Positions 1 to 6,358 of a stretch of 25,414 nucleotides of DNA are shown here, in pieces. Within the stretch, counting starts at the first letter, position 1. Each line of letters begins with the position of its first letter. The notes below the pieces were generated by a model, which saw nothing but the letters and a program-made list of their open reading frames with translations, made no database searches and was not told the origin of the DNA. Made by a program: the position numbers and the translations under genes. This stretch comes from a virus. The stretch is from positions 1 through 25,414 of IMG/VR virus record IMGVR_UViG_3300031715_000071, one strand, 5' to 3'.

Positions 1-1
1 T

Positions 2-748
2 CCTGAATGCGTGTGCCCAGTCATCGGCGCATTCCTTCGCGTATGGAATGACGGTCTGCCGAGCGATGCGGAGAGGGACCGACTACTCAAGCCATTCATC
101 GCCAAGGTGGTAGGGACTCGCAACAAGAACTTGGAGCGCAAGCGTGGCCTAATGGCTTCGGATTGGTTGATTCGAGTCCATACTCCCGCTTGGCTTCGCC
201 TCGCTGGTTTGGTTTCTCAGGCAGAGCGACTGGAATCTCTGCCGGAAATTACGGACATGGCACAGTTCCCCTCAATCAAAGGGCCGATTGAAGCTGTCAG
301 GGAAGATGCTCGGGCAGCGTGGGACGCAGCGGGGGACGCAGCGTGGGACGCAGCGAGGGCCGCAGCGTGGGCCGCAGCGTGGGACGCAGCGAGGGCCGCA
401 GCGTGGGCCGCAGCGGGGGACGCAGCGAGGGACGCAGCGGGGGACGCAGCGTGGGCCGCAGCGTGGGCCGCAGCGAGGGACGCAGCGAGGGACGCAGCGA
501 GGGACGCAGCGTGGGACGCAGCGGGGGACGCAGCGTGGGACGCAGCGTGGGCCGCAGCGTGGGACGCAGCGTGGGACGCAGCGAGGGACGCAGCGTGGGA
601 CGCAGCGTGGGACGCAGCGAGGGACGCAGCGTGGGACGCAGCGTGGGACGCAGCGAGGGCCGCAGCTAAAAAGAAACTCTCTCCGACCATTCACAAGCTG
701 CAAGAATCAGCAGTGGAACTCGTGCAAAGGATGATTGACGCACGCTAG
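2..748 (+). CDS. Ala/Trp-rich tandem-repeat phage protein (5' partial)
   Basis: The frame is open to the window edge, so the true start may lie upstream. A GTG at 11 is possible but has no visible ribosome binding site. Counting from that GTG, residues 1-98 are an ordinary globular-looking region (with [20 protein letters not shown]), residues 105-216 are 28 four-residue units of the form [D/A]-A-A-[W/R/G], and the tail is basic with a short predicted helix. The repeats should form a long Ala-rich helix with Trp, Arg or Asp every fourth residue. Phage proteins with similar AAW/AAR tracts next to an SDWLIR-like segment are known to me only as uncharacterised families. Function is unknown. The repeat leaves other frames open on both strands, which creates false ORFs. 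Confidence 0.75.
   Translation, partial: PECVCPVIGAFLRVWNDGLPSDAERDRLLKPFIAKVVGTRNKNLERKRGLMASDWLIRVHTPAWLRLAGLVSQAERLESLPEITDMAQFPSIKGPIEAVREDARAAWDAAGDAAWDAARAAAWAAAWDAARAAAWAAAGDAARDAAGDAAWAAAWAAARDAARDAARDAAWDAAGDAAWDAAWAAAWDAAWDAARDAAWDAAWDAARDAAWDAAWDAARAAAKKKLSPTIHKLQESAVELVQRMIDAR
323..658 (+). repeat. 28-unit 12-bp tandem repeat inside a coding region
   Basis: The unit is G[A/C]C GCA GCG [T/A/G]GG, repeated 28 times without an indel. Every unit is identical except at base 2 and base 10, and both changes are non-synonymous (Asp/Ala; Trp/Arg/Gly). The last nine units follow a three-unit super-period (W, W, R), which suggests recent duplication of 36-bp blocks. A partial unit precedes it and a degenerate one (GCC GCA GCT AAA) closes it. 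Confidence 0.97.
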
Positions 749-767
749 GCAGAGAGGAGCGAGAACA

Positions 768-1052
768 ATGGCAAGTAAGCTGATTAAGGCCGAGATGAAG
801 CACGATACCGTCACGCCCTACTCCAAAGGTCCGTTTCCATTCATCCCGATGGTGGTGGAATCAAATCATCCCCGCTTTCGAGTTGGCACACGTCTCGATT
901 GGGGCTTCGTCTCTGTCTCCCTACAAGATGGATACGACGTTCATATTAAGGCTCCGAGCAATGAGCGGATAGCCGAGGCCATCGCGGTGTACGAAGGGGA
1001 GCACGGAAAGCAGGATTGGATTGATTGGCGACCGAAGGCGGAGGGCCGATGA
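768..1052 (+). CDS. Hypothetical phage protein, 94 aa
   Basis: Start ATG 768 is chosen because it follows an AGAGAGGAGCG ribosome binding site; the same frame also has a TTG at 735 with no such site. The protein (MASKLIKAEMKHDTVTPYSK...) is small and mixed in charge, has no Cys, no signal peptide and no membrane segment, and ends in a basic tail. I do not recognise a family. Its stop overlaps the ATG at 1049 (ATGA), so the following microprotein is probably translationally coupled to it. Confidence 0.7.
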   Translation: MASKLIKAEMKHDTVTPYSKGPFPFIPMVVESNHPRFRVGTRLDWGFVSVSLQDGYDVHIKAPSNERIAEAIAVYEGEHGKQDWIDWRPKAEGR

Positions 1053-1144
1053 ACCTAACCCTCAAGCAGAAGGTCTTAGAGGTATTGTGGGGCGCAGTGG
1101 CGGGCCTGCTGGCGAGTCTGTGGCTGGCAAGGATACTGGGATGA
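1049..1144 (+). CDS. Predicted single-span membrane microprotein, 31 aa
   Basis: ATG 1049 overlaps the previous stop as ATGA, and the ORF ends at 1144, again overlapping the next ATG. The peptide begins MNLTLKQKVLEVLWGAVAGL and continues with LLASLWLARILG, giving a hydrophobic stretch of about 20 residues from residue 9 after a short charged N-terminus. That is consistent with a single membrane helix. No family is recognised; a holin-like or membrane-regulatory role would be a guess. Evidence for expression is the stop/start coupling on both sides. Confidence 0.5.
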   Translation: MNLTLKQKVLEVLWGAVAGLLASLWLARILG

Positions 1145-1245
1145 GAAGCGACCTAGCCTGGATTTTGGAGCTGTTGTGGCCCCGGTGGTTGCCGAGAGTT
1201 GAGGAAGTTAACATTAGAATGCGGAGGATTCGCCATGCGAAGTGA
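1141..1245 (+). CDS. Hypothetical microprotein, 34 aa
   Basis: ATG 1141 overlaps the stop of the 31-aa membrane peptide (ATGA). The product starts MRSDLAWILELLWPRWLPRV and ends in a basic stretch (RMRRIRHAK). It is amphipathic with three Trp and a strongly basic tail, so it could associate with a membrane. A 13-codon ORF (1235-1276, MRSDGIMILRWPL) overlaps its end and bridges to the next gene. It may simply be a translational relay. No family recognised. Confidence 0.4.
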   Translation: MRSDLAWILELLWPRWLPRVEEVNIRMRRIRHAK

Positions 1246-1272
1246 CGGCATTATGATTCTGAGGTGGCCGCT

Positions 1273-1566
1273 ATGAGCGAGACTTGGTACAAAATCAGCA
1301 GCTACAGCGTGAGAATCCAGAGAGTCGAAGTCGTTAAAGCCACTGAGTACTTCGTCACCTATAAGCGAAGCCTTTACGGAGGCGGGTGGCGAGAGACGCG
1401 CGAGAAACGCGACGGGCAGTTCTTCAAGACTTTCGCTGAAGCAAAGACCGAACTGATTGACCGCTATGAGAAATCGGTGCAAGCGGCAAAAGATAGCCTG
1501 CAAATCAGAAGGTCATATCTAGGACAAGCAAAATCTCTGACGGAGGAAATGAGCTATGCCCAATGA
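1273..1566 (+). CDS. Hypothetical phage protein, 97 aa
   Basis: ATG 1273 is preferred over the in-frame GTG 1264 because GAGGTGG lies 6-12 nt upstream and the ATG overlaps the preceding stop as ATGA. The product starts MSETWYKISSYSVRIQRVEV, with a beta-rich first half (VVKATEYFVTYKR) followed by a charged helix (FAEAKTELIDRYEKSVQAAK). No Cys and no membrane segment. I do not recognise a family. It overlaps the next gene by 11 bp. Confidence 0.65.
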   Translation: MSETWYKISSYSVRIQRVEVVKATEYFVTYKRSLYGGGWRETREKRDGQFFKTFAEAKTELIDRYEKSVQAAKDSLQIRRSYLGQAKSLTEEMSYAQ

Positions 1567-1867
1567 CCGACGCGTTTCCATGAACGAGCTTTTTGATGCG
1601 CTGCTAGGCCCATCAACGCCCGAAGAGAACAGTTTCATCTCGGACCTGACCTATCTCAACTATCAGCACAACCGGCAGATTACTCCGACAACGACACCCG
1701 AACAATGGGCCACCATCTACGGGCCGCGCACGATGGAGATGGAAGCGCGGTATCAGCGCGAAATGCACCGCGACGATGCGCCGGATTACGGGCTTGAGCG
1801 GATTCTGGCGGCAGACGAGCGCGGAGACGAGGACAGGGAATCAACCGAAGAGCTTCCGGGCCACTAA
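1556..1867 (+). CDS. Hypothetical acidic phage protein, 103 aa
   Basis: ATG 1556 follows GGAGGAAATGAG, a good ribosome binding site located within the end of the upstream gene (11-bp overlap). The protein is soluble and acidic toward its C-terminus (LAADERGDEDRESTEELPGH), with a Thr/Pro stretch (ITPTTTPEQW) in the middle. No recognised domain. It closes the cascade of coupled genes that starts at 768. Confidence 0.65.
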   Translation: MPNDRRVSMNELFDALLGPSTPEENSFISDLTYLNYQHNRQITPTTTPEQWATIYGPRTMEMEARYQREMHRDDAPDYGLERILAADERGDEDRESTEELPGH

Positions 1868-1890
1868 CCCGGAGGGGCAGGGACACAGGC

Positions 1891-1951
1891 CGGAGGCTGG
1901 AGCTACCGCGATTGCCCTGAACGCTCTCAGCGGCCTACCAGCCTCCGTTTT
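1891..1951 (+). other. Stem-loop plus T4 between gene blocks (leader structure or weak terminator)
   Basis: CGGAGGCTGG (1891-1900) and CCAGCCTCCG (1938-1947) are a perfect 10-bp inverted repeat, with an inner 4-bp stem CCGC/GCGG at 1906-1909 and 1930-1933. TTTT follows directly. The 37-nt loop is long for an intrinsic terminator, and the ribosome binding site of the next gene (AAAGGAG at 1954-1960) sits a few bases downstream. It may be a weak terminator or a structured leader. Confidence 0.45.
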
Positions 1952-1964
1952 CAAAGGAGAAAAT

Positions 1965-2744
1965 ATGGCAAGCACGGAAATCGTACCTGTAGACACGCAG
2001 CAATTTGAAGTCGGCCTAGCACGTCTCAAGCGGGAAGCCGATGCCATTGTCGTCAAAGACCAGCAAACCTACGTTGCTGCCTGCCAGATTGCCTTGGACG
2101 CTCGCTCCTACGTGAAGGACGTAAAGGGCAAGATGAATCCAGGGATCGTCAAGGCGAAAGCCCTTGTGGACTCGCTCAAGAACGATTTGTTCAAGTGGAT
2201 TACGCCAGCCGAGCAGATTGATTCCATTGTCTCCCAGAAGGCTGAGGCATGGAAGCGAGCCGAGCGAGAAGCGGCAGAGCGTGAGCGCCAACGGCTCCAA
2301 CGAGAAGCGGAAGCCAAGGCGCGAGAGGTTGCAGAAATGGAGCGCCGCATGGCGGAAGAACAAGCAAGATTCATGCGGGCGGAGCGCGAGAAGGAACTCG
2401 AAGCACAGCGCAAGGCCGGCGAGATTAATAAGCGCGAACAGGCGCGACTCGCCAAGATTGCTGCCGAGGAAGAGGCTGCGGCCAAGAAGCTCGCGGCAGA
2501 GCAAGCCGTACAAACTGCCGCAGCAGTGCCGGAGATTCGCGTTGAGCCATCGGTCCCGAAGGTTGCTGGTATCAAGGCGCGGGTGAACTGGAAGTTCCGC
2601 ATCGTGGACGCAAACAAGATTCCGCATCTGTTCTTGATGCCGGATGAGGTTGCTATCGGACAGGAAGTACGTCGGTTGAAGGACAAAGCTAAAGCCGAGG
2701 AAGTTATCCCCGGAATCGAGGTGTGGAGTGAAGACGGCATCTAA
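1965..2744 (+). CDS. Coiled-coil Bet/RecT-partner phage protein
   Basis: ATG 1965 is chosen over upstream in-frame codons because AAAGGAGAAAAT precedes it; 259 aa. Residues about 1-95 are helical, about 96-185 form a highly charged Glu/Arg/Ala coiled coil, and about 195-259 form a compact C-terminal domain with ARVNWKFRIVDANKIP and VIPGIEVWSEDGI. This C-terminal pattern (W-K-x-x-I/V-D ... I-P-G-x-x-V) is familiar from phage proteins encoded next to RecT or Bet annealases. The end overlaps bet by 17 bp. An accessory role in single-strand annealing recombination is inferred from position and the shared C-terminal pattern; no catalytic residues are visible. Confidence 0.75.
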   Translation: MASTEIVPVDTQQFEVGLARLKREADAIVVKDQQTYVAACQIALDARSYVKDVKGKMNPGIVKAKALVDSLKNDLFKWITPAEQIDSIVSQKAEAWKRAEREAAERERQRLQREAEAKAREVAEMERRMAEEQARFMRAEREKELEAQRKAGEINKREQARLAKIAAEEEAAAKKLAAEQAVQTAAAVPEIRVEPSVPKVAGIKARVNWKFRIVDANKIPHLFLMPDEVAIGQEVRRLKDKAKAEEVIPGIEVWSEDGI

Positions 2745-3792
2745 GCGCAGGGTGGTCACGAAAACGCGCCATATTCGCCCTCAGGCGGCAAAGGCTGCCA
2801 TCGTAGTGCGGCCTCCGACCGAAAAGCCGTGGCTGATACAGGCTGAGGAGCTTACTATCCTCAAAAACGCCATCTGTAAAGGAGCTACCGATGCAGAACT
2901 CCAATTCTGTCTAGCGGTTGCCCGAAGGCGAAAGTTGGACCCGTTCAAAGGACAAATCTGGTTCGTTCCACGCCGCGACCGTGGAGCGGATGACGGCGAA
3001 GGCGGGACCGGCGCGAAGGTCTGGATTCCCGTCGTAAGCATCGGAGGTCTGTGCCACGTCGGAGCGCGTGACCATAAAGACTACGGCTCATTCTCCGAGC
3101 CTCAATACGGACCGACTATCGAAGTCGAATGGCGGTACAAAGGGAACGGATCAGTGAAGAAGCTGAAAGTACCGGACTGGGCCAGCGTAGACGCATGGAA
3201 AAAGGGAGCGATTCATCCGACTGTCGGGAAGGTCTGGTGGAGCGAAATATACCCGAACATTGACTATGCTCCGATGGTGCGCCAGATGCCACGCCGGATG
3301 CTGGCGAAGTGCGCTCAGGCCCAAGCCATCAGACTTGCTTACCCGGAGACTGGCGGACTGTACATCCAAGAAGAAATGCAAGAGACGGGCGAGCCACAGT
3401 TCACGCCAGCGGGAAGGGTAATGACGCAAGTGAATCCACACGAGCAGAAGTACCTTGAGCGCGAGAAAGAGCAACTCGACATGCTGACGCCCGCGCAACG
3501 GGAAGTGGTAGAGCGGCGCATGAAAGAGGCCGAGGAAAAGAAGAATGCCCCGATTGACATTCAACCGCCGAAGGCCGACGCGCCGCCGTCTCTCTACTAC
3601 CGGTACTACCCCGAGAGTGAAACCTATAGGGTTGGCGGGTTTGCGTCACTGGTACGCGAGAATCAGGAGCTTCTAAAGCCTCTCTGGAATCCGATGGTCA
3701 AGAGCTACGTCGCTACGCCGTCGCAACTCGGGAAGCTAATCTCGCAATTCGAGAGAGCCAAGGTACCATTCCGCGAGGCCAAGGATGCCTAG
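2728..3792 (+). CDS. bet: Bet/RecT-family single-strand annealing recombinase
   Basis: GTG 2728 starts inside the end of the upstream gene, with GAGG a few bases before; 354 aa. Hallmarks of the lambda Bet branch of RecT: a helix then RRRKLDPFKGQIWFVPR (residues about 67-82), VWIPVVSIGG (98-107), a beta-rich core, and MPRRMLAKCAQAQAIRLAYP (187-206). Bet binds single-stranded DNA and anneals complementary strands, usually with a phage exonuclease; no obvious exonuclease gene lies in this window. After about residue 220 there is a charged linker and an extra C-terminal segment (residues about 285-354, beginning LYYRYYPESETYRVGGF). This makes it longer than lambda Bet (261 aa) and may be a partner- or DNA-binding add-on. 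Confidence 0.92.
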   Translation: MKTASKRRVVTKTRHIRPQAAKAAIVVRPPTEKPWLIQAEELTILKNAICKGATDAELQFCLAVARRRKLDPFKGQIWFVPRRDRGADDGEGGTGAKVWIPVVSIGGLCHVGARDHKDYGSFSEPQYGPTIEVEWRYKGNGSVKKLKVPDWASVDAWKKGAIHPTVGKVWWSEIYPNIDYAPMVRQMPRRMLAKCAQAQAIRLAYPETGGLYIQEEMQETGEPQFTPAGRVMTQVNPHEQKYLEREKEQLDMLTPAQREVVERRMKEAEEKKNAPIDIQPPKADAPPSLYYRYYPESETYRVGGFASLVRENQELLKPLWNPMVKSYVATPSQLGKLISQFERAKVPFREAKDA

Positions 3793-4165
3793 CCTTTTGC
3801 AGCTCGAATCCTGGCTCAAGCAGGAGATTGCCAAGGGCAAAGGGTACCTGCACACGAACCATGTAGTTATCGTGGAGGAAGAGTCGGAGAAGCGCAAGAA
3901 GGGCGGTGCGCCGGACGAAGAAGGCAAGCTCCCCACCCGCATCGTTTGGGACTGCGGAGAGAATTGGATTTACCGGGAATGGCACACGGAGAGGGAGCGA
4001 TGGATGCAAGCAGCGCAAAGCAACCCAGCCTTGGCGACGGAAGCCCAGCTACAAGCACTGCGCCTGTTCACCAGCGATGGCATACGGGCTATTCTAAACG
4101 AACTGGGAAACCTTCGAGCGAAGAACTCGACTGCTCCGAAAGCCGTAATTCCGTCCGGGATGTAG
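3785..4165 (+). CDS. Hypothetical phage protein, 126 aa
   Basis: ATG 3785 overlaps the end of bet by 8 bp, so coupling is likely. The protein begins MPSLLQLESWLKQEIAKGKG, has a charged central segment (EEESEKRKKGGAPDEEG) and a Trp-rich stretch (IVWDCGENWIYREWHTERERW). The C-terminal third looks helical. No family recognised. Its place directly after bet makes a recombination- or replication-related role plausible but unproven. It is the last gene before the non-coding locus. Confidence 0.7.
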   Translation: MPSLLQLESWLKQEIAKGKGYLHTNHVVIVEEESEKRKKGGAPDEEGKLPTRIVWDCGENWIYREWHTERERWMQAAQSNPALATEAQLQALRLFTSDGIRAILNELGNLRAKNSTAPKAVIPSGM

Positions 4166-4180
4166 ACCGTCTGGCCGCTC

Positions 4181-4209
4181 GCGCCTTCCTAGAGAGGGTG
4201 GGAAAGCGC
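4181..4209 (+). other. Stem-loop at the start of the gene-free stretch
   Basis: GCGC-C-TTCC (4181-4189) pairs with GGAA-A-GCGC (4201-4209): eight base pairs interrupted by one C/A mismatch, loop 11 nt. A second stem GGTTC/GAACC (4211-4215 with 4227-4231) follows. No U tract is present, so neither is a convincing terminator for the upstream operon. Confidence 0.4.
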
Positions 4210-4289
4210 AGGTTCGTTTTGTAGCAGAACCAGGAGAAAGGCCGGAAGGCGTAGCTTGAAATCAGCTTCGCTTCGACAGGAGATTTTGC

Positions 4290-4318
4290 TTGCACAGGGA
4301 ATCATCTTCGCTTAGAAT
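4290..4318 (+). promoter_or_regulatory. Candidate sigma70-type promoter of the structured RNA locus
   Basis: TTGCAC (4290-4295), 17 nt, then TAGAAT (4313-4318). The -10 box matches the consensus at 5 of 6 bases and the -35 at 3 of 6. Transcription would begin near 4325, ten bases before the first arm of the interlocked inverted repeats. The weak -35 keeps confidence moderate. Confidence 0.45.
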
Positions 4319-4324
4319 CCGAGT

Positions 4325-4735
4325 GCGATATCGTCCTGAGGCTGCTCGGCGTAAGAACGTCCTTTGCCGGATACTCGCGCTGACAGCCTCAGGCATGAAT
4401 CGCAAAGAAGTATCCGGCAAATGGCTAAACACTTTTATTTGCCCAGTGCGGTTAGGACGCTGCAACTCGCTGCCATGCGATGCGAGCAACAACGGTGTGT
4501 GCCTGAAATTCTCTTCGGGAGAGGCGGCACGCGCGACAGTTCTCTCGCGTCCCATACGTCAAGAAAGCATGGCTGCGACTCGGAGAGATCCGTGCGCGTT
4601 GAGAGACGCCCTGTACACTAGGACCCAGCGACCGCCAATCGCTGACACCAGTTTCTCAGAAGATTGCCCAAAGCGAAACGACCGACCGACGGGGGTTAAT
4701 TTCGCATCGGAGACCGACGGGTTAGGGTCTCCTTT
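4325..4735 (+). ncRNA. Candidate large structured non-coding RNA with H-type pseudoknot
   Basis: This is the only stretch over 300 bp without a convincing gene (4166-4774). Two perfect inverted repeats interlock: CCTGAGGCTG 4335-4344 with CAGCCTCAGG 4384-4393, and TTTGCCGGATACT 4363-4375 with AGTATCCGGCAAA 4409-4421, in the order A-B-A'-B'. Intervening lengths are 18, 8 and 15 nt, enough to allow a pseudoknot. Further stems follow: 4444-4462, 4466-4486, 4501-4525, 4531-4550 (GCGCGA/TCGCGT), 4581-4592 (CGGA with a GAGA tetraloop), 4626-4644 (CAGCGA/TCGCTG), 4673-4705 (GCGAAA/TTTCGC) and 4709-4732. A possible promoter precedes it. Phages are known to carry large ornate RNAs of several hundred nt (GOLLD, ROOL); membership is not claimed. 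The ORFs crossing it lack ribosome binding sites and protein-like composition. Confidence 0.55.
4709..4735 (+). terminator. Terminator-like stem closing the structured RNA locus
   Basis: GGAGACC (4709-4715) pairs perfectly with GGTCTCC (4726-4732), loop 10 nt, followed by TTT. The U tract is short, so this is a weak intrinsic terminator at best. It could instead be a 3' structural element. The direct repeat GACCGACGGG occurs inside it and about 26 nt upstream. Confidence 0.4.
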
Positions 4736-4774
4736 GCTCACTCCCTCTCTCTGAAGGTTTTATAGGAGGATGGC

Positions 4775-4897
4775 ATGAGTGATTACAGCCAAAAGTGCAT
4801 AGCGGTTACTAGGACCAAGGAAGGTCTAATCAAGCACATTTGCGGCCTAAAGCTCTGGCATTCAGGGAAACATCGCTGCCGAGATTGTGGCGATTAA
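4775..4897 (+). CDS. Cys/His-rich microprotein, 40 aa
   Basis: ATG 4775 follows a strong TATAGGAGGATGGC ribosome binding site. The 40-aa product ends in a segment with ICGLKLWHSGKHRCRDCGD. A CG...W..GKHRC..CG pattern is what small phage zinc-binding proteins look like: one Cys early, then H-S-G-K-H and C-R-D-C. One zinc site is likely. The gene opens the block after the structured RNA locus, and the next gene starts 17 bp further on. Function unknown. Confidence 0.7.
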   Translation: MSDYSQKCIAVTRTKEGLIKHICGLKLWHSGKHRCRDCGD

Positions 4898-4914
4898 TTC
4901 GTGAGGACGAGCAA

Positions 4915-5265
4915 ATGAACAGAAAAATAACGCTCACGAGTCTCAAGAGGAAATACCCACATCCTGTCCGTGGTGTAGGTTCTGACGATGGACAGTATTG
5001 CGTTGGAGGAGCCCTCTGCCGGGAGGTCGGAAACGAGATAGACTTTCCTAGATGGGAACAACTGCGGGATGCAGTCGAGAAGGCCACGCTCATAAATCAC
5101 TACGTTCTCAGTAATGAGGACAACGAACTGTTTCGTGGTCAGTGTATCAAGGTCATAGAAATGAATGACATTGGGAACTTTGACGGAGCATGGAGAGAAC
5201 TCGGTTACTTACTTCGATGGAATCCGAAAGACAGGTTCTCCCAAACCAAAGCGAAGGTAACGTAA
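4915..5265 (+). CDS. Hypothetical phage protein, 116 aa
   Basis: ATG 4915 is chosen over upstream in-frame codons because GTGAGGACGAG lies just before it. The protein (MNRKITLTSLKRKYPHPVRG...) contains GSDDGQYCVGGALCREVGN, then a helical region and a C-terminal GAWRELGYLLRW. It has three Cys but no paired CxxC motif, and no membrane segment. I do not recognise the family. It is followed by a 93-bp gap that carries a recurring intergenic motif. Confidence 0.7.
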   Translation: MNRKITLTSLKRKYPHPVRGVGSDDGQYCVGGALCREVGNEIDFPRWEQLRDAVEKATLINHYVLSNEDNELFRGQCIKVIEMNDIGNFDGAWRELGYLLRWNPKDRFSQTKAKVT

Positions 5266-5283
5266 TGTATGGGTAAATACCGG

Positions 5284-5306
5284 CTGTCGAACGAAGTGGC
5301 TTAAAG
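5284..5306 (+). repeat. Recurring intergenic motif, copy 1
   Basis: CTGTCGAACGAAGTGGCTTA (5284-5303), continuing AAG, lies in the gap 5266-5358. Close relatives lie in two other gaps: 7480-7503 and 11754-11776. The shared core is TGTCGAACG, then AGTG and TTnAA. The spacing does not fit a standard sigma70 promoter. A stem ACCC/GGGT lies downstream near 5327-5338. Confidence 0.6.
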
Positions 5307-5358
5307 ATTGGTTTTCTGTGTCCTCCTACCCTGACGGGTTAAGGGGGCGAGGGGCGCG

Positions 5359-5658
5359 ATGAATCTATTTCCAGCCTATCGCGGTCAAGTCTTAGAAGTC
5401 TCGCACGAGGAAAATGCAATGTTGGCCGAGTCATTCCCCGAAGTGGACAGGCCAAGCGAATACCGCAGCGCCGATGCTTGGTTATGGGCGAACCCGAGAC
5501 GCAGACCAAAGAACTACAGGCGCTTCCTGGTCAACTGGTTCTCCCGGCAGAAGCGGCGAGAGATTGCACGGCCCGAGGATGAGGCAGTCATAGATGGAGC
5601 GCGGGTGCGCTTGACTAGCGCGGAGCGGAGAAAGCGGCAAGACTGGATAAACTATTGA
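5359..5658 (+). CDS. Basic phage protein, 99 aa
   Basis: ATG 5359 follows the purine-rich stretch GGGGGCGAGGGGCG, which serves as the ribosome binding site. The product has an acidic N-terminal third, then a Trp/Arg-rich core (SADAWLWANPRRRPKNYRRF, then LVNWFSRQKRREIARP). A similar W..NP.RR.KN..RF...W pattern occurs at the ends of some phage replication or DNA-binding proteins, so nucleic-acid contact is plausible. It overlaps the next gene by 4 bp (TTGA). Family not identified. Confidence 0.7.
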   Translation: MNLFPAYRGQVLEVSHEENAMLAESFPEVDRPSEYRSADAWLWANPRRRPKNYRRFLVNWFSRQKRREIARPEDEAVIDGARVRLTSAERRKRQDWINY

Positions 5659-5984
5659 GCAGAGGATTCAAGCGCGACATCCCTGGCACGAAGGCTGCGA
5701 AGTTTCTGGACAAGCGCAGCTTCCGCTCGATTGATGGACACGACTTGCTTTTTGGAGCTGACAAGGGCGTACGCCGACAACAAATCATGGATCGTGACGG
5801 TCAGAACTGCCGGGTTTGCGGAGCGCACGCTCTAGAAAGGCTGGGGATGGGCGAGTGGCGGCACTTGGAGAACGAGCACAACAACTTCCGCCGCTGCGAC
5901 TGCATGGAAGGTGGGCAGTGGGCGCACCATTCCTGCCACTTCAAAGCAGACCATCCGGGGGTCATATGGAGTAAACGCACATGA
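5655..5984 (+). CDS. HNH-type zinc nuclease-like protein
   Basis: TTG 5655 overlaps the previous stop (TTGA); 109 aa. Residues 39-56 hold the usual HNH entry (VRRQQIMDRDGQNCRVCG, Cys52 and Cys55), followed by RHLENEH (70-75), CDC (81-83) and WAHHSCHFKADH (89-100). This matches the ordered Cys/His ligands of HNH nucleases, although the exact catalytic His is not certain because the family is divergent. It lies beside RusA and could act in recombination, DNA repair or host-DNA breakdown. It overlaps rusA by 4 bp. Confidence 0.75.
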   Translation: MSRGFKRDIPGTKAAKFLDKRSFRSIDGHDLLFGADKGVRRQQIMDRDGQNCRVCGAHALERLGMGEWRHLENEHNNFRRCDCMEGGQWAHHSCHFKADHPGVIWSKRT

Positions 5985-6346
5985 AACTGGAACTAGACCG
6001 AATTCCACCGAGCCTGAACAAAATGAGACTCATGGGTCCGTACGCCTACCGCGACTTGCGAATCCTTTGGGAGCACGACCTAAAATATGGCACGCAGGGA
6101 GCATCGCACACCGAGCAATTCAGACTCCAAGCACAAGAGGCCGGGAAGATGATTGTCACGATCCATGTGTATCGGCGCAAAGATCTGGACTATGACAATC
6201 TGGTGGGAGGATGCAAACCTGTTTTGGACGCCTTGGTAAATGTGCGCTATCTGCGCGACGACTCCCCGCAGCACATCACGGTCACCTACTTGCAGGCCAG
6301 CCCTTTCAAGCCCCGTACGGTTATAACCATTGAACCTGAAAAATAG
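5981..6346 (+). CDS. rusA: RusA-family Holliday junction resolvase
   Basis: ATG 5981 overlaps the previous stop (ATGA); 121 aa, the normal RusA size. The signature is complete: RKDLDYDNLVGGCKPVLDAL at residues 66-85 gives Asp70, Asp72 and Lys79, and YLRDDSP (90-96) gives the late Asp pair. In Escherichia coli RusA the matching acidic residues bind metal and cut four-way junctions. The enzyme is a homodimer that resolves recombination intermediates before packaging. With Bet and the HNH gene it forms the recombination block. A 47-bp gap with a promoter-like sequence follows. Confidence 0.93.
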   Translation: MKLELDRIPPSLNKMRLMGPYAYRDLRILWEHDLKYGTQGASHTEQFRLQAQEAGKMIVTIHVYRRKDLDYDNLVGGCKPVLDALVNVRYLRDDSPQHITVTYLQASPFKPRTVITIEPEK

Positions 6347-6358
6347 TTGCGATTCCCC

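Noticed and set aside
323-658. CRISPR array or diversity-generating retroelement target
   Set aside because: The units are contiguous with no spacers, no reverse transcriptase or cas gene is present, and changes are not confined to adenines of a template.
217-734. Long ORFs in other frames of both strands over the 12-bp repeat
   Set aside because: They exist only because a 12-bp unit without stops keeps every frame open; their products are simple CVPR, QRGT or SHAA repeats with no ribosome binding site.
2016-2759. Minus-strand ORFs opposite the coiled-coil gene and elsewhere (for example 16701-17261)
   Set aside because: They mirror codon bias of real + strand genes, lack ribosome binding sites and would be the only minus-strand genes in the window.
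1891-4393. The GAGGCTG/CAGCCTC stems at 1.9 kb and 4.34 kb as two copies of one element
   Set aside because: The arms share a 7-bp core and the loops have similar length, but the loop sequences are unrelated, so a common origin is not supported.
4181-4640. tRNA genes inside the structured RNA locus
   Set aside because: A GGTTCG-like stretch near 4211 and several stems were checked, but no cloverleaf with anticodon arm and acceptor stem could be built.
4325-4735. Group I intron or retron RNA
   Set aside because: The interlocked stems recall intron cores, but there is no interrupted gene around them, and no reverse transcriptase is nearby for a retron.
4290-4754. ORF of 154 codons and the 85-codon ORF at 4364 across the gene-free locus
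   Set aside because: No convincing ribosome binding site, unprotein-like composition rich in Arg/Ser/Cys, and the DNA is full of strong inverted repeats that fit an RNA better.
5284-5312. Recurring intergenic motif as a standard sigma70 promoter
   Set aside because: With TGTCG taken as -35, the -10 positions of the three copies (ATTGGT, ATAACT, TAAAGC) do not agree with each other or the consensus.
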